Assembly: GCF_900108085.1 (NCBI RefSeq)
Contig: NZ_FNVR01000007.1
Coordinates: 1-64,000, forward strand
Direction: 5' to 3'
Length of the DNA stretch: 64,000 nucleotides
DNA from: Algoriphagus boritolerans DSM 17298 = JCM 18970
GTDB taxonomy: Bacteria; Bacteroidota; Bacteroidia; Cytophagales; Cyclobacteriaceae
A model generated the notes under the pieces. That model was not told the origin of the DNA. It searched no databases and saw only the letters and a program-made list of their open reading frames with translations. The position numbers were made by a program, and so were the translations under genes. This document shows, in pieces, positions 18,291 to 27,744 of this stretch. How positions within the stretch are numbered: the first letter of the stretch is position 1; each line of letters opens with the position of its first letter.

Positions 18291-18859
18291 TTCTTGGGTT
18301 GATTGATAAGATTTGAGTATTCTATCTCGTTAAGATAAATTATTTCAATTTTTAGGGTAATCGGAGTTTCGGGTTCGTCTGCTTGATTTCGGGCTACATT
18401 TACCACCTGATCGACGATATCCATTCCTTTGATCACATGCCCAAATACGGTATAATCTCCATCCAGGCGATGAATTCCCTGGGGGTTTTGGACTATGTAA
18501 AACTGGCACCTTGCCGAGCGCTTGCCCGGATTATCATCTCTTCCGGCTCCTAGGGCCCCATATACGTGTGTCAGTTCGGGATGAAATTCGGGGTCGAGTA
18601 AGTATTCCGGATCAGTGAATCCGGCAGGTGTATCGGGACAGCCTCCCTGAGCGACAAAGTTTGGGATGACCCGATTGAAAGTAAGTGAATCCCAATATCC
18701 AGCTTGGGCAAGTTCAATGAAACTTTCGCGGTGATTGGGGGTACGGTTATCCAAGCTGATCCAAATATCTCCCAATGGGGTGCTGATTTTTCCGACAGGG
18801 ATAGTTTCAAAGTATGAAAAAATGAAAACTAATATACTGAAATTTAAACTTGTAATCAT
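18287..18859 (-). CDS. Cyclophilin-type peptidyl-prolyl cis-trans isomerase
   Basis: 190 residues from the ATG at 18859; a GTG 33 nt upstream would give an unconserved extension. A hydrophobic N-terminus (LNFSILVFIFSYFE) suggests export or membrane anchoring. The cyclophilin domain is complete: FNRVIPNFVAQGGCP with the catalytic Arg, GALGAGRDDNPGKRSARCQFYIV, and YTVFGHVIKGMDIVDQV. It catalyses proline isomerisation in protein folding, likely in the periplasm. The active-site tryptophan position holds His in GIHRLDGDYTVFG, as is common in bacterial forms. It forms a two-gene unit with the oxidoreductase downstream. Confidence 0.9.
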   Translation of the reverse strand: MITSLNFSILVFIFSYFETIPVGKISTPLGDIWISLDNRTPNHRESFIELAQAGYWDSLTFNRVIPNFVAQGGCPDTPAGFTDPEYLLDPEFHPELTHVYGALGAGRDDNPGKRSARCQFYIVQNPQGIHRLDGDYTVFGHVIKGMDIVDQVVNVARNQADEPETPITLKIEIIYLNEIEYSNLINQPKK

Positions 18860-18998
18860 GGGTTGGCTAGAATTAATCGATGAAATATGCACTTAATATA
18901 CACAAGATAGTGACTGGTTTTTCTCATGAAAGAAAAGAAGGGAATCTTGTATCAGTATTGAATATTTGTGACTTGATTTGTTGAAATCGCAAGCTACC

Positions 18999-20252
18999 AT
19001 GACTCAAGAAAAATCACCTCAATCTATCGATCTGGATCTTACCACGCCAATTCCCGAGAATGAAATGGATCGCTTATTGGCTCTAAGTGAATTGGATTTG
19101 GACTATTTGGAACTGAATGATTCTTTTAAGGATCTTACCAAGCTGGCCGCAAAAGTGGCAGGAACATCCATCTCTTTGATCAATCTGATTGACTCTTTTA
19201 CGCAATGGAGCGCTTCATCTTTCGGTCTCGATATCCAGCAAATGCCGAGGGAAGATTCGGTTTGTCAATACACCATTTTACAGGAGAATATTGATGGTTT
19301 TGAAATAAAAGATCTGTCGGTAGATGAGCGATTTAAGGATAAGTTCTATGTCACAGATGCTCCTAAACTTAAGTATTATTATGGGGTGCCGCTAAAACTT
19401 GAAAATAACATCGCTTTAGGTGCGCTCTGTGTGATACATGATGGTGAAAAAAATCTGAGTGCTGAAAAAAAAGAAATGCTGGAGATTATTGCAGGGGAAG
19501 TGGTCAATCGAATCAAAATCCACCATGCTATTTCGAGTCTTAAAAGGAAAGTGCAAGAAACCAACTCGATAAAAAACCGGGTTGCACATGATATCCGTGG
19601 TCCGATAGGAGGGATCATTGGTTTGGCTGAGATAATCCAAATGCAGGGCGATAAAAATAAACTGGAGGAAGTGCTTTCCTTCATTTCATTGATTCAAAAA
19701 AGCGGAAAGTCAATTTTGGAACTTGCAGATGAAATCCTTTCCAATAGTGCGGACTCAGGGGAAGTCATCCACAGGTCCCCTAAAGAGCATGAATTTTCTC
19801 TTTCAACCTTAAAAACTAAACTGAAGGATATGTATAATCCTCAGGCAATATCCAAAAAGGTCGAATTGGAAGTAAAAGCCAATCCTCCGTTTGAAGAGAT
19901 TCCTTTTCCTAAAAACAAGATTCTCCAAATACTGGGGAATTTAATTTCCAATGCAATTAAGTTTACTCCCACTCATGGCAAAATAGAGGTTCTGCTCGAT
20001 ATGGAAGTTTTGGATCAAATCAGGAAACTTGTTTTTAAAGTAAAAGACAATGGTGTTGGGATTGATCAAACTAAAATCGAGGAGATCCAGGCAGGAGGAA
20101 CGAACTCTTCTATGGGAACTTCAGGAGAAAAAGGATTCGGATTTGGGTTGAATCTAGTTCACCATTTGGTAAATTCACTTAAAGGTAAGCTAAATGTAAA
20201 ATCAGAACTGGGAAAGGGGACAGAATTCGAATTCATACTTCCTTTGGACTAA
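18999..20252 (+). CDS. GAF-domain sensor histidine kinase
   Basis: 417 residues from ATG 18999; the frame is open to a TTG at 18978. Residues ~40-175 are a GAF domain (ISLINLIDSFTQWSASSFG, QMPREDSVCQYTI, YYGVPLKL... ALGALCVIHD) of the type fused to many bacterial kinases. A coiled coil leads to a HisKA with H197 in VAHDIRGPIGGIIG and a HATPase (KDNGVGID, GFGFGLNLVHHLV) ending at the C-terminus. No membrane helix, so it senses a cytosolic signal. Transcribed divergently from the cyclophilin gene; no response regulator is adjacent. Confidence 0.9.
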   Translation: MTQEKSPQSIDLDLTTPIPENEMDRLLALSELDLDYLELNDSFKDLTKLAAKVAGTSISLINLIDSFTQWSASSFGLDIQQMPREDSVCQYTILQENIDGFEIKDLSVDERFKDKFYVTDAPKLKYYYGVPLKLENNIALGALCVIHDGEKNLSAEKKEMLEIIAGEVVNRIKIHHAISSLKRKVQETNSIKNRVAHDIRGPIGGIIGLAEIIQMQGDKNKLEEVLSFISLIQKSGKSILELADEILSNSADSGEVIHRSPKEHEFSLSTLKTKLKDMYNPQAISKKVELEVKANPPFEEIPFPKNKILQILGNLISNAIKFTPTHGKIEVLLDMEVLDQIRKLVFKVKDNGVGIDQTKIEEIQAGGTNSSMGTSGEKGFGFGLNLVHHLVNSLKGKLNVKSELGKGTEFEFILPLD

Positions 20253-20266
20253 AGATTATTTAGATT

Positions 20267-21403
20267 TTAGGATTTTTCTTTAGCTTTCAGGCTATTATCC
20301 ACAGGATAAGCATACATAGACAGGAAGCTTTTGAGTAAAACGGGGTCACTGGTATCTACTTTTCCGGTCATCCGCTTTTCAAATGCGTCTTTTTCCGCAG
20401 GAGCGTATTCAGCCGAAAAGGTTTCACTTCCATAGAGTAAGTCATGGGCGATATAATTGCTAGGCCAAAGCTTATATCCACTCCAGATCTTATGGTCAAT
20501 CAGTGTTGCTAAATGGGTTAGTTTCTCTGATTGTGTAGTATCAAGGGAAGAAATGGCTTTTATTTCTTTATCCAAGATTCCGTTGACTTGAATATGAATG
20601 CGCTTTTTAGTGCCAATTATGCCACGGAGTAAATTCACAAAGTCTTCATTTTCATGTTTGACATACTTTTCGTCCCTGGATTTGGCCAGAAGTTCAGGCA
20701 TTTTCAAACTGTCAGTCGGATCATATTCATAGGAAATGGAAACGGGAACCACCTGGATTTTTTCAAAATAGCCAAATGGATTTTCCCCTCCTTCGGCCAA
20801 AGTGAGCATTTTCAGGACTCCCTTCTGGGTGATGTCATTGCCATCCTTGGTTCTTCCTTCACGCTGGGCGGTCCATACAGACCTGTTTTCGTTCAAAAGA
20901 GATTTTCGTATGTATTCGGAAACCTCCAAGGAACTTTCAAACAGCGACCTACCGGACAGCCCTCTTCGAATGGCAAAGTTTCGATTCAACCGGGATAAAG
21001 TATGTAAAAATGGCTTTTTGATCAAGTTATCACCGATTGCCGAAGTGGTCATCACCAGACCTTTTTCATACAGGCAGGCATTCAGTAAGGAGGTGTCCAG
21101 AATAATATCGCGGTGATTTGAAATATAAAGGTAGGCTGTATTTGGCTTGAGTACCTCAAATCCTCCTGTGGTAAGTCCATCTGAGCTTTTTTCCAATACC
21201 TTCATCAAAGCAGGATAAATAAAATTGATCTGAAAATCCCGAAGGGAATGAGTGTGCCGCATCAAATCTTTCCAGTGTGCGGGGTTTTCGTGCGGAAAGG
21301 TGAAATTCATCATTGCCTCCATCATCGGATCATCTATTATCTGGCGGATAGCTTTATTGGCTTCCGCATCATAAAAAGGTCTTATTGAGTCAAATTTGGA
21401 CAT
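20267..21403 (-). CDS. PlsC-like glycerolipid acyltransferase
   Basis: 378 residues from ATG 21403; a TTG 24 nt upstream is the only longer start. The acyltransferase signature H-x4-D is seen as N-H-R-D-I-I-L-D near residue 110, followed by a QREGRTKDG block matching the glycerol-phosphate-binding motif. The protein is longer than classical PlsC and has no strong membrane helix. It probably transfers an acyl chain to a lipid or phosphate acceptor at the inner membrane; the exact acceptor is uncertain. It is convergent with the GAF kinase gene, 14 bp away. Confidence 0.8.
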   Translation of the reverse strand: MSKFDSIRPFYDAEANKAIRQIIDDPMMEAMMNFTFPHENPAHWKDLMRHTHSLRDFQINFIYPALMKVLEKSSDGLTTGGFEVLKPNTAYLYISNHRDIILDTSLLNACLYEKGLVMTTSAIGDNLIKKPFLHTLSRLNRNFAIRRGLSGRSLFESSLEVSEYIRKSLLNENRSVWTAQREGRTKDGNDITQKGVLKMLTLAEGGENPFGYFEKIQVVPVSISYEYDPTDSLKMPELLAKSRDEKYVKHENEDFVNLLRGIIGTKKRIHIQVNGILDKEIKAISSLDTTQSEKLTHLATLIDHKIWSGYKLWPSNYIAHDLLYGSETFSAEYAPAEKDAFEKRMTGKVDTSDPVLLKSFLSMYAYPVDNSLKAKEKS

Positions 21404-21488
21404 AGTGGGGTGAGTATGCTTCTGCAAAAAGCAAAAATTAGCTGAATAATCGAAGGAAATTTACCTTTGGGGTAAGATGAATCCAGAA

Positions 21489-22346
21489 TCAGTCACGCTT
21501 CAGGTACCGGTCAAAAAACAGGAAATGCACAGGCAAAGCGGCTGTCCAATAGGGCCAAGTGTGGGCTCCCGGCCGCTCAATGTATTCATGCGGGGTTCCA
21601 TTTTCCAGGAGCAATTGATGAATCTGTCGGTTGGTTTCTAACAGGAAATCGTCCACACCGCAGTCAATGATCAGTGCCAAACCGTTGGTTTTCATCCGTT
21701 CTACCAATCCAACAGCCGTGAAATTACTGAAAGTCGGTGCATCATAATTCAGGTCTTGCCCTAGCATATCCTGCTGCCCTTGCTGTCGCAAAACTCTGAA
21801 CTCATCATTGACCTTCCACAATCGGGTATCAATATTCATGACACCACTCATACTGCCTGCTGCGACAAACAGTTCCGGATGCTTGGCTGACAGCATGATC
21901 GCACCATGTCCACCCATGGAAAGGCCGGTGATTGCGCGGGATTCCTTTTTAGCCAGCGTTCGGAAGGCCTGATCGATGTGAGGAATGAGCTCAGCGGTGA
22001 TATAAGTCTCGTACATGACCGAATCAAGCATTGGGCTGTCGAAATAATAACTCGAAGGTCCCACACCCGGGGTAACAATAATCAGATTATATTCCTCTGC
22101 CAATCGCTCTACCATTCCCGGTTCGGTGACCTTTTGGTGCCAGTCACTGAATGCACCACTTCCTCCGTGAAGGAGATATACTACCGGATATTTCTCATAT
22201 CCAAGCTGATACGAAGATGGCGTAGTTACAGCAGCCTTGAGATTCTTCTTCATTGCAGGACTGTAGACTTGAATGGTATCTGTTTTTACTTGAGCTACCG
22301 TCACAAACGGAAGTAACAGGAGGAAGAATAGCAGTGACTTTTTCAT
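21489..22346 (-). CDS. Secreted esterase of the XynZ/esterase-D (antigen-85-like) family
   Basis: 285 residues with a signal peptide (MKKSLLFFLLLLPFVTVAQ). The alpha/beta hydrolase fold has the oxyanion segment YLLHGGSGAFSDW, nucleophile elbow G-L-S143-M-G-G-H-G, acid in IDCGVDD and catalytic His in RPGAHTWPYW. These are typical of the feruloyl-esterase/S-formylglutathione-hydrolase-like family; the signal peptide favours an extracellular or periplasmic role on carbohydrate esters. Single gene with a 472-bp upstream region. Confidence 0.88.
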   Translation of the reverse strand: MKKSLLFFLLLLPFVTVAQVKTDTIQVYSPAMKKNLKAAVTTPSSYQLGYEKYPVVYLLHGGSGAFSDWHQKVTEPGMVERLAEEYNLIIVTPGVGPSSYYFDSPMLDSVMYETYITAELIPHIDQAFRTLAKKESRAITGLSMGGHGAIMLSAKHPELFVAAGSMSGVMNIDTRLWKVNDEFRVLRQQGQQDMLGQDLNYDAPTFSNFTAVGLVERMKTNGLALIIDCGVDDFLLETNRQIHQLLLENGTPHEYIERPGAHTWPYWTAALPVHFLFFDRYLKRD

Positions 22347-22818
22347 AATGCTTAGATGGAAATTTGGCTGTAAGAGAATGCCAAAGTTAACTGACCCTTT
22401 TAATTTAAGAAGTCAATTAAATTGAAATACGGAAGGTGTTTTGACTTTTGAAATTGGAATTTTTTTTTTCGTTTGCTCAATAATTGTCCAATTAAAATCA
22501 GAATTTGTGTTCGACTTAATCCATTGAAAATGTGTCACTTTTAGCAATGTGGCTATTCCTTCCCGGACCTATTGAGGCAGGGGGAAGCACTCCTGATTTT
22601 AATATGACAGGGATTATAAAACCTGATCAGGATTCTTTACTGATGACAACCTCATCTAGGTCAATTACACCCAATCTGCCGGCTTATTTTATAAAAACCA
22701 AGTCAAATTCAAAGAGGCTCTTTGCATATACAATCTATTCAAAGATTTGGAGTAGAGGATGTAGGTAAAAAAAAATCCATTTTAATAAAAAAACCATCCA
22801 ATTTCTTGAATGGCTTAG
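22347..22818. other. Intergenic region without a recognisable gene
   Basis: 472 bp upstream of the esterase and downstream of the tRNA 3' end. It is AT-rich with a T-run near 22458-22468. A 78-codon GTG-initiated frame at 22532-22768 has no recognisable domain and unremarkable codon use, so it is not called. A fragment reading FYKNQVKFKEALCIYNL in another frame (~22685-22735) looks protein-like but stops quickly on both sides. Confidence 0.5.
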
Positions 22819-22892
22819 TGGGCCCACTTGGAATCGAACCAAGCACCTACTGATTATGAGTCAGTTGCTCTAACCGAATGAGCTATAGGCCC
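22819..22892 (-). tRNA. tRNA with CAU anticodon (elongator Met or Ile2)
   Basis: 74 nt without an encoded CCA. The acceptor stem GGGCCTA pairs with TGGGCCC (one G-T), discriminator A; the D arm is AGCTCATTCGGTTAGAGC; the anticodon arm is ACTGA-CTCATAA-TCAGT, giving anticodon CAU; the T arm contains GGTTCGATTCC. The loop and D arm exclude initiator tRNA in my reading. Whether C34 is modified to lysidine (Ile, AUA codons) or not (Met) cannot be settled by eye. Confidence 0.95.
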
Positions 22893-22991
22893 CTGTTGAA
22901 ACGTGAAATTTGTTGCTCAATTGGCCTTAAACCTTGGTTTTGGGAGTGCAATGTTACATATTTGAGTTCATATACACAACCAGAATTGCGA

Positions 22992-23621
22992 ATGAAAAAG
23001 GCCATTGATGCTGAATTTTTGATCTTTGATCTGGGCAATGTGATTATTGATATTGATTATCAACGATCTCTGAATCTGATTAAGTCCCTTTTGCCAGCTA
23101 CCTTCCATCCGAAAGTTGAATCTTTTTATGCTACTGATTTTCACAAAGCCTATGAAAAAGGCTTAATAGATTCTCATGCGTTCCGTAATGAAGTGAGGGC
23201 CTATTTTGAACAAGATTGGGATGATGAAAAAGTAGATGGTCTTTGGAACAGTCTGCTTGGGGAAATTCCAAAAGAAAGGTTGGATTTGATATCAGAATTG
23301 AAACAATCTTTCCGGGTAGGAGTACTTAGCAACACCAACCAGATTCACATTGATGCGGTACAGGACATGTTGAAGCGGGATTTTGGGATGGAACGATTTG
23401 AGCAATTGTTTGACCGGGTATTTTACAGCCACGAGATGGGACTAGCCAAGCCTACCAAAGAGATATATGTTAAGATGTTGGATGAGTTGGGAACGACTGC
23501 AGATCGGGTGGTCTTTTTTGATGATATGCAGGAAAATGTAGCTGGGGCAAAGTCCGTCGGCATCCACGCCATACAGGTGACTGGACCGACTGTGATTTTT
23601 GACTTTTTTGGGCATGTATAA
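22992..23621 (+). CDS. HAD-superfamily phosphatase (subfamily IA, YihX-like)
   Basis: 209 residues from ATG 22992; the open frame extends upstream into the tRNA region and is not used. Motif I is FLIFDLGNVIIDID with nucleophile D13, motif II is GVLSNTNQIH, the lysine motif is GLAKPTKEIY and motif III is VVFFDDMQENVAGAKSVG. This is the YihX-type sugar-phosphate/phosphatase pattern. Its end overlaps the start of the site-2 protease gene by 8 nt, so the two form an operon. The natural substrate is unknown. Confidence 0.9.
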   Translation: MKKAIDAEFLIFDLGNVIIDIDYQRSLNLIKSLLPATFHPKVESFYATDFHKAYEKGLIDSHAFRNEVRAYFEQDWDDEKVDGLWNSLLGEIPKERLDLISELKQSFRVGVLSNTNQIHIDAVQDMLKRDFGMERFEQLFDRVFYSHEMGLAKPTKEIYVKMLDELGTTADRVVFFDDMQENVAGAKSVGIHAIQVTGPTVIFDFFGHV

Positions 23622-24723
23622 AGCCAAAGAGTACCTGATTCACGGATTACTTCTGGTACTTACGCTCATCACTACCACACTGGCAGGAGGAGAGTGGGTG
23701 TATGGAAGATCGGTAATCGGAGAAGGCGATTCATTCCTTACTTGGGAGTATTTTCTCAAGTCGATGGCTTTTTCGATCCCCTTTGTTGGAATCCTTCTGA
23801 TTCATGAACTGGGGCACTTTTTTACATCGATGTATCATAAGGTGAAGTGTAGTCTTCCTTTCTTTATTCCGGCTTGGCTGGGATTCATAGGTGCGCCGTC
23901 CATTGGTACTTTTGGGGCGATCATCCGAATGAAAGGTTTTGTCAACAGTCGTAAAAAATTCTTTGATATTGGAGTGGCAGGACCCTTGGCAGGCTTTGTA
24001 ATTGCCCTTGGAGTGTTGGTTTACGGGTTTACTACCTTGCCGCCTTCAGATTTCATCTATTCTGTGCATCCTGAATATGCCGATCCTGATTTTAAAGGGT
24101 ATGGAGAAGATGTCCTGGACTTCGAATTGGGAGGAAATCTCCTCTTTTGGGCAATGGGAAAAGTGTTGGCTGATCCAGACCGACTACCGGAGATGTCAGA
24201 AATGATCCATTATCCTTTCCTTTTTGCAGGATATCTGGCGCTTTTTTTTACTGCACTCAATTTGCTTCCAATAGGGCAATTGGATGGAGGACACGTGGTT
24301 TTTGGACTGTTTCCTAAGCATCACAAGCAGATTTCTATGGGAGTCTTTACGCTTTTCCTGGGGTATGCAGGAGTAGGAATGATCAGTCCCGGAATGCCAG
24401 TAGAGGAACTTATGATCCGGATTCCGCTTTACCTTGGGTTTTTATATATCTGCTATTCCCGGACGGATTTTACAGCCCAAACAAAAATTACAATTTCACT
24501 TTCCATTGCCGCAGTCCAGTATGTCTTGGCTTTTGTGAAACCTGAATGGGAGGGGTATCAGGGTTGGCTGTTCTTCGCTTTTCTATTGGGACGTCTGATG
24601 GGACTTAGACACCCTGAGGTATCCGGATTTCATACCTTGGATACCAAACGAAAAATAGTGGGATGGCTTGCAATCTTGATATTTGCACTCTGCTTTTCCC
24701 CGAAGCCATTTATTTTTGAGTGA
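23614..24723 (+). CDS. Site-2 protease family (M50) membrane metalloprotease
   Basis: 369 residues from ATG 23614; a TTG 15 nt upstream is less likely. Several membrane helices surround the zinc motif H64-E65-L-G-H68 and the second motif NLLPIGQLD224GGH that supplies the third ligand. A Gly-rich FGAIIRMKGFVNSRKKFFDIGVAGPLAGF segment between them is typical of the plant EGY-like/archaeal S2P branch without a PDZ domain. These proteases cut within membrane helices, often of anti-sigma factors; no such target is adjacent. Translation overlaps the HAD phosphatase gene by 8 nt. Confidence 0.9.
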   Translation: MYKAKEYLIHGLLLVLTLITTTLAGGEWVYGRSVIGEGDSFLTWEYFLKSMAFSIPFVGILLIHELGHFFTSMYHKVKCSLPFFIPAWLGFIGAPSIGTFGAIIRMKGFVNSRKKFFDIGVAGPLAGFVIALGVLVYGFTTLPPSDFIYSVHPEYADPDFKGYGEDVLDFELGGNLLFWAMGKVLADPDRLPEMSEMIHYPFLFAGYLALFFTALNLLPIGQLDGGHVVFGLFPKHHKQISMGVFTLFLGYAGVGMISPGMPVEELMIRIPLYLGFLYICYSRTDFTAQTKITISLSIAAVQYVLAFVKPEWEGYQGWLFFAFLLGRLMGLRHPEVSGFHTLDTKRKIVGWLAILIFALCFSPKPFIFE

Positions 24724-24727
24724 AAAA

Positions 24728-24759
24728 AAATCCCGGGTTAAAAATTAAACCCGGGATTT
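24728..24759. terminator. Bidirectional terminator
   Basis: A perfect 12-bp stem AAATCCCGGGTT / AACCCGGGATTT with an 8-nt loop is flanked by A-runs on one side and T-rich sequence on the other. It separates the convergent site-2 protease and rhodanese genes and can serve both. Confidence 0.9.
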
Positions 24760-24763
24760 GGTT

Positions 24764-25060
24764 TCAAAGAGATCTGTAGGCTAAGATGCCTCCCAAAACA
24801 TTTCTGACTTGGTTGAATCCTTTGCTCTCCATGAATTTTTTGGCATTCCCACTTCGTGCTCCGGATCTACAATGGACGACGATTTCTTCATCTTTATATT
24901 TTTCAAGTTCTGAAATACGATGAGGTAGTTCGCCCAATGGAATGTTTTCAGCGCCAAGGTTATCCTCTTCATATTCCCATTCTTCCCTGACATCAAGAAA
25001 ATGGAATTTCTCCCCTTTTTCGAGTCGGTTTTTTAGTTCTGATACGGTGATATCTTCCAT
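24764..25060 (-). CDS. Single-domain rhodanese-like protein
   Basis: 98 residues, one rhodanese domain: FLDVREEWEYEE, NIPLGEL and active loop C64-R-S-G-A-R-S with the persulfide-forming cysteine. It is the GlpE-like short form, cytosolic, moving sulfane sulfur to an unknown acceptor. It is the last gene of a three-gene unit: the T9SS protein stop is 1 bp from its start. Confidence 0.92.
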   Translation of the reverse strand: MEDITVSELKNRLEKGEKFHFLDVREEWEYEEDNLGAENIPLGELPHRISELEKYKDEEIVVHCRSGARSGNAKKFMESKGFNQVRNVLGGILAYRSL

Positions 25061-25061
25061 G

Positions 25062-26900
25062 TTATTTGGTGACTAAAATTCGAAATGATTTTGAACTGGA
25101 ACCTGAAATCAGGTTTATAACATAAATACCCGGTTTTTGCCCTTCAAAATTAACAATTTCCCCATCATTGACCCGCTCAATGGGCAACAAAATCTGCCTA
25201 CCAAAGGAATCAAAAATGGCAAGTTCCACAAACTGACCTTGCACAAAGAGTCGATCCACCACTGGATTGGGATAAATTCTAAAACCTGAATCAGGTAGTA
25301 GGCTTTCCTCAAATGGTGGTGCTAGTGATACATGGGGTCGGATCATTAAGGCACCTTTTACCTCCTCGTTTTGGGCCCAAGCTCCGCCGACATTATAGAA
25401 TATCTTATCCCCTCGATCATTAACCTTATCCAATCCCACATGGATGAAATCGTTGGAAAATTGAGTGAAGCCTATGAAAAATGTCCCTGAGACTCTGAGA
25501 TTAGTGTCCAAGGGGTAGTAGATGAAATCCTGGCCGGGGATTTTTTCGGGGATCGATGACTCTTTTGAGAAAATGGGCTGCTGGTCAATTTCATCCCAGA
25601 CTACAATATCGAGCGGCTGATTGGCTTGACTGGCATTGGTGAAATTTATAGAAATTCCTTTGAGATAAACAGATTCGGGAGAATTGTATGCTACTGCGAG
25701 CTGTCCGGACCGTTGATTAATTCCGGCAGAATAATCAGCGGAACCATTGTCATAGGCGAAAAAATCCCTGAGCGGGAAAGTTGTCTTTACCGTGTCATTT
25801 ATTCGATAATCCACAGAACTGTATCGAGTAGTGTCGCCATTTTGAATATCAAACAATAGGCCATCACCCGAAGTGAGGGAGGAGGTGATTACGAGGGTTG
25901 TTTCTGTGGTAGGACGAGGGATTTCATTAAATTCTCTGCTTAGAAAAGTCCTTCTTTCGAGGGAATTTGGAACTGGATTGAAAGGGGTGTCATCATTCAC
26001 GATCAAAGCGGGATTGCCGAGACTATCTTCGATCTGAATCGAAAATTCCATGGCCCGAAAGCGATCTTCAAGATTCAGGAATTCATTTTGAACTGGAGAC
26101 CAAAATCCAGACTGATCTGTAGGAAGGAGCTCCAGGGGATAGGCACTGAAATCCCCAAAGTTGAGCAGATTAGGAAGAGTTAAAGCCCGGTCTCTGTAGG
26201 TCAGGTCATTTTCGGTTCGGTTGAAATTAAAATAAAGGTAATCAATCAGCCAACTGTCAAATGGCCCGATTTGACGGCCGGAAGAGAGAAACCTGAATTG
26301 AAATCCATCATGCTGCCATTCCGGAAGTATTTTGATGATTTCCTGAGTAAAAATTGTCCTGTCAAGATCGCTGCCCCCGTTTTGTTCCCATGCGTTTACC
26401 CACTCTTGATTAGGCGAAAATATCTGGAGGGTCAGGCGGTCGTTTGTATCCGGGGCTTCCGCATTTCCTCCTGCTTGCCAAAAAAAACTAAGGTAAAGGC
26501 TTTCTTTTTGAGCTTGGGTGAGCGTGCTTAAATCAAAAGGTTTGCTTGTCAGGTAATCACTTTCACCTTGATCTCCGATTTGATTTGAATAAGGCCTTCC
26601 ATTTTCATCCACTCCGTTGAAAAGGATTGCTCCTAAGGAGGGGGCATTTTGTCCGATGGTTTCGGTGTAAGAGGCACCATCTATGGTCCACTTAAGGGTA
26701 TCTAATCCTTTTGAAAAATCATCCCAAAATGGAAGTGCGTTGGTGTTTTGAAGTCTTGAAGAGCCGAAATTTGAAGTGTCAGCGAATTTTTGCCGGTGAA
26801 TGGGGCCAAATTCAACAAACTGAGCAAAGGATTTCTGGCCTTGTAATGACAGGATCACAAAGCAAAAAATGAACGCCCAAGGTTTGTAGTTATTTTTCAA
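25062..26900 (-). CDS. Large extracellular protein with T9SS type A sorting domain
   Basis: 612 residues with signal peptide (ending near KSFAQ) and a C-terminal sorting domain (residues ~535-612: FRIYPNPVVDRLFV... GIYVINLISGSSSKSFRILV). The body is beta-rich, with a jelly-roll-like segment near residues 55-225 (FWDDFSKG... DSWLIDYLYFNF), but no catalytic motif was seen. The type IX system would move it across the outer membrane and release or anchor it. Neighbours are a PASTA protein 4 bp upstream and a rhodanese 1 bp downstream, so all three are co-transcribed. Function unknown. Confidence 0.85.
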   Translation of the reverse strand: MKNNYKPWAFIFCFVILSLQGQKSFAQFVEFGPIHRQKFADTSNFGSSRLQNTNALPFWDDFSKGLDTLKWTIDGASYTETIGQNAPSLGAILFNGVDENGRPYSNQIGDQGESDYLTSKPFDLSTLTQAQKESLYLSFFWQAGGNAEAPDTNDRLTLQIFSPNQEWVNAWEQNGGSDLDRTIFTQEIIKILPEWQHDGFQFRFLSSGRQIGPFDSWLIDYLYFNFNRTENDLTYRDRALTLPNLLNFGDFSAYPLELLPTDQSGFWSPVQNEFLNLEDRFRAMEFSIQIEDSLGNPALIVNDDTPFNPVPNSLERRTFLSREFNEIPRPTTETTLVITSSLTSGDGLLFDIQNGDTTRYSSVDYRINDTVKTTFPLRDFFAYDNGSADYSAGINQRSGQLAVAYNSPESVYLKGISINFTNASQANQPLDIVVWDEIDQQPIFSKESSIPEKIPGQDFIYYPLDTNLRVSGTFFIGFTQFSNDFIHVGLDKVNDRGDKIFYNVGGAWAQNEEVKGALMIRPHVSLAPPFEESLLPDSGFRIYPNPVVDRLFVQGQFVELAIFDSFGRQILLPIERVNDGEIVNFEGQKPGIYVINLISGSSSKSFRILVTK

Positions 26901-26904
26901 CTGC

Positions 26905-27660
26905 CTAGTCTTTCGCTATCCAAATATTAATTAACTCACCGGTTCTGACTTCCATTCCCGCCGGTGGGGATTGTAAGAAAACTCTTCCCGTTGCAACCGA
27001 ATCTGTCGAAGCGTAATTTTTATCTCCCACTCGAAGTCCTGAGCCTAAGATCAGAAATTCAGCATCTTCTTCTTCCATTCCATTGAGATCGGGTACAAAT
27101 AACAACTGATTTCCCATACCATCGCCTACGACTAGGTCAATGGTTGCTCCTTTTGGAATTTCAAAGCCTTCTTTGACAGTGATTCCACGGTAACGCTGCT
27201 CTAACACTGCGTTGATAGCGATATCCGGTACGTAAATGATATCACCTCTGGATAAGCCGATATTAGATAGGATTTCCTGAGCATTCTTTAATTGAAGATT
27301 GACCAAGTTTGGCATTTTGATCAACGGGGCATTTCGGGCATTCAGCGTCAAATAGATTTTTCTTCCCGTTTTTACTTGGTTGCTTGCATCCGGAATTTGC
27401 TTGAGAATGGCGAGTGCAGGCAATTCTGTGCTAAAACCTGAGTCCACAGATACCTCATATTGGAGGCCCATGTCTTCCAACAGTTCACTTGCTTCGAGGT
27501 ATTGGTAGCCGGACAGATCAGGTACAGTGACTGTTTCTCCATGGTGGGTGTACAGCGGGAGATAGACTTTCAAAAATACAAAACCAAGCAGGGCAGTCAG
27601 AAAAATGATGACCAGTAGGTTAAGAAGGATTTTTTTGACTGAGGAATTGAATGAATTCAT
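26905..27660 (-). CDS. Membrane-anchored PASTA-domain protein
   Basis: 251 residues: a short cytosolic N-terminus, one membrane helix (~12-34) and three PASTA repeats outside (~42-108, ~113-178, ~185-250), recognisable by VPDLSG-x-x-x-x-EA, MPNLVNLQLKNA and VPDLNGMEEEDA starts and GxxI-x-L/V-x-V-x-G ends. No kinase or penicillin-binding domain is attached. In other bacteria PASTA repeats bind peptidoglycan fragments; in Bacteroidota such stand-alone forms are common and uncharacterised. First gene of the unit with the T9SS protein and rhodanese. Confidence 0.9.
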   Translation of the reverse strand: MNSFNSSVKKILLNLLVIIFLTALLGFVFLKVYLPLYTHHGETVTVPDLSGYQYLEASELLEDMGLQYEVSVDSGFSTELPALAILKQIPDASNQVKTGRKIYLTLNARNAPLIKMPNLVNLQLKNAQEILSNIGLSRGDIIYVPDIAINAVLEQRYRGITVKEGFEIPKGATIDLVVGDGMGNQLLFVPDLNGMEEEDAEFLILGSGLRVGDKNYASTDSVATGRVFLQSPPAGMEVRTGELINIWIAKD

Positions 27661-27744
27661 TAATACGATAGGATCAGACTAAGTTAAGGGGATTTTTGAT
27701 CGATCAACGAACAAAAATGGTAAAAACTATACGAATCCGCAGGC

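Noticed and set aside
22532..22768. 78-codon GTG-initiated open frame
   Set aside because: No domain, no conserved neighbour and no recognisable start signal; left as uncoding.
22819..22892. tRNA as an integration (att) site
   Set aside because: No integrase, no direct repeat of the tRNA 3' end and no accessory block next to it.
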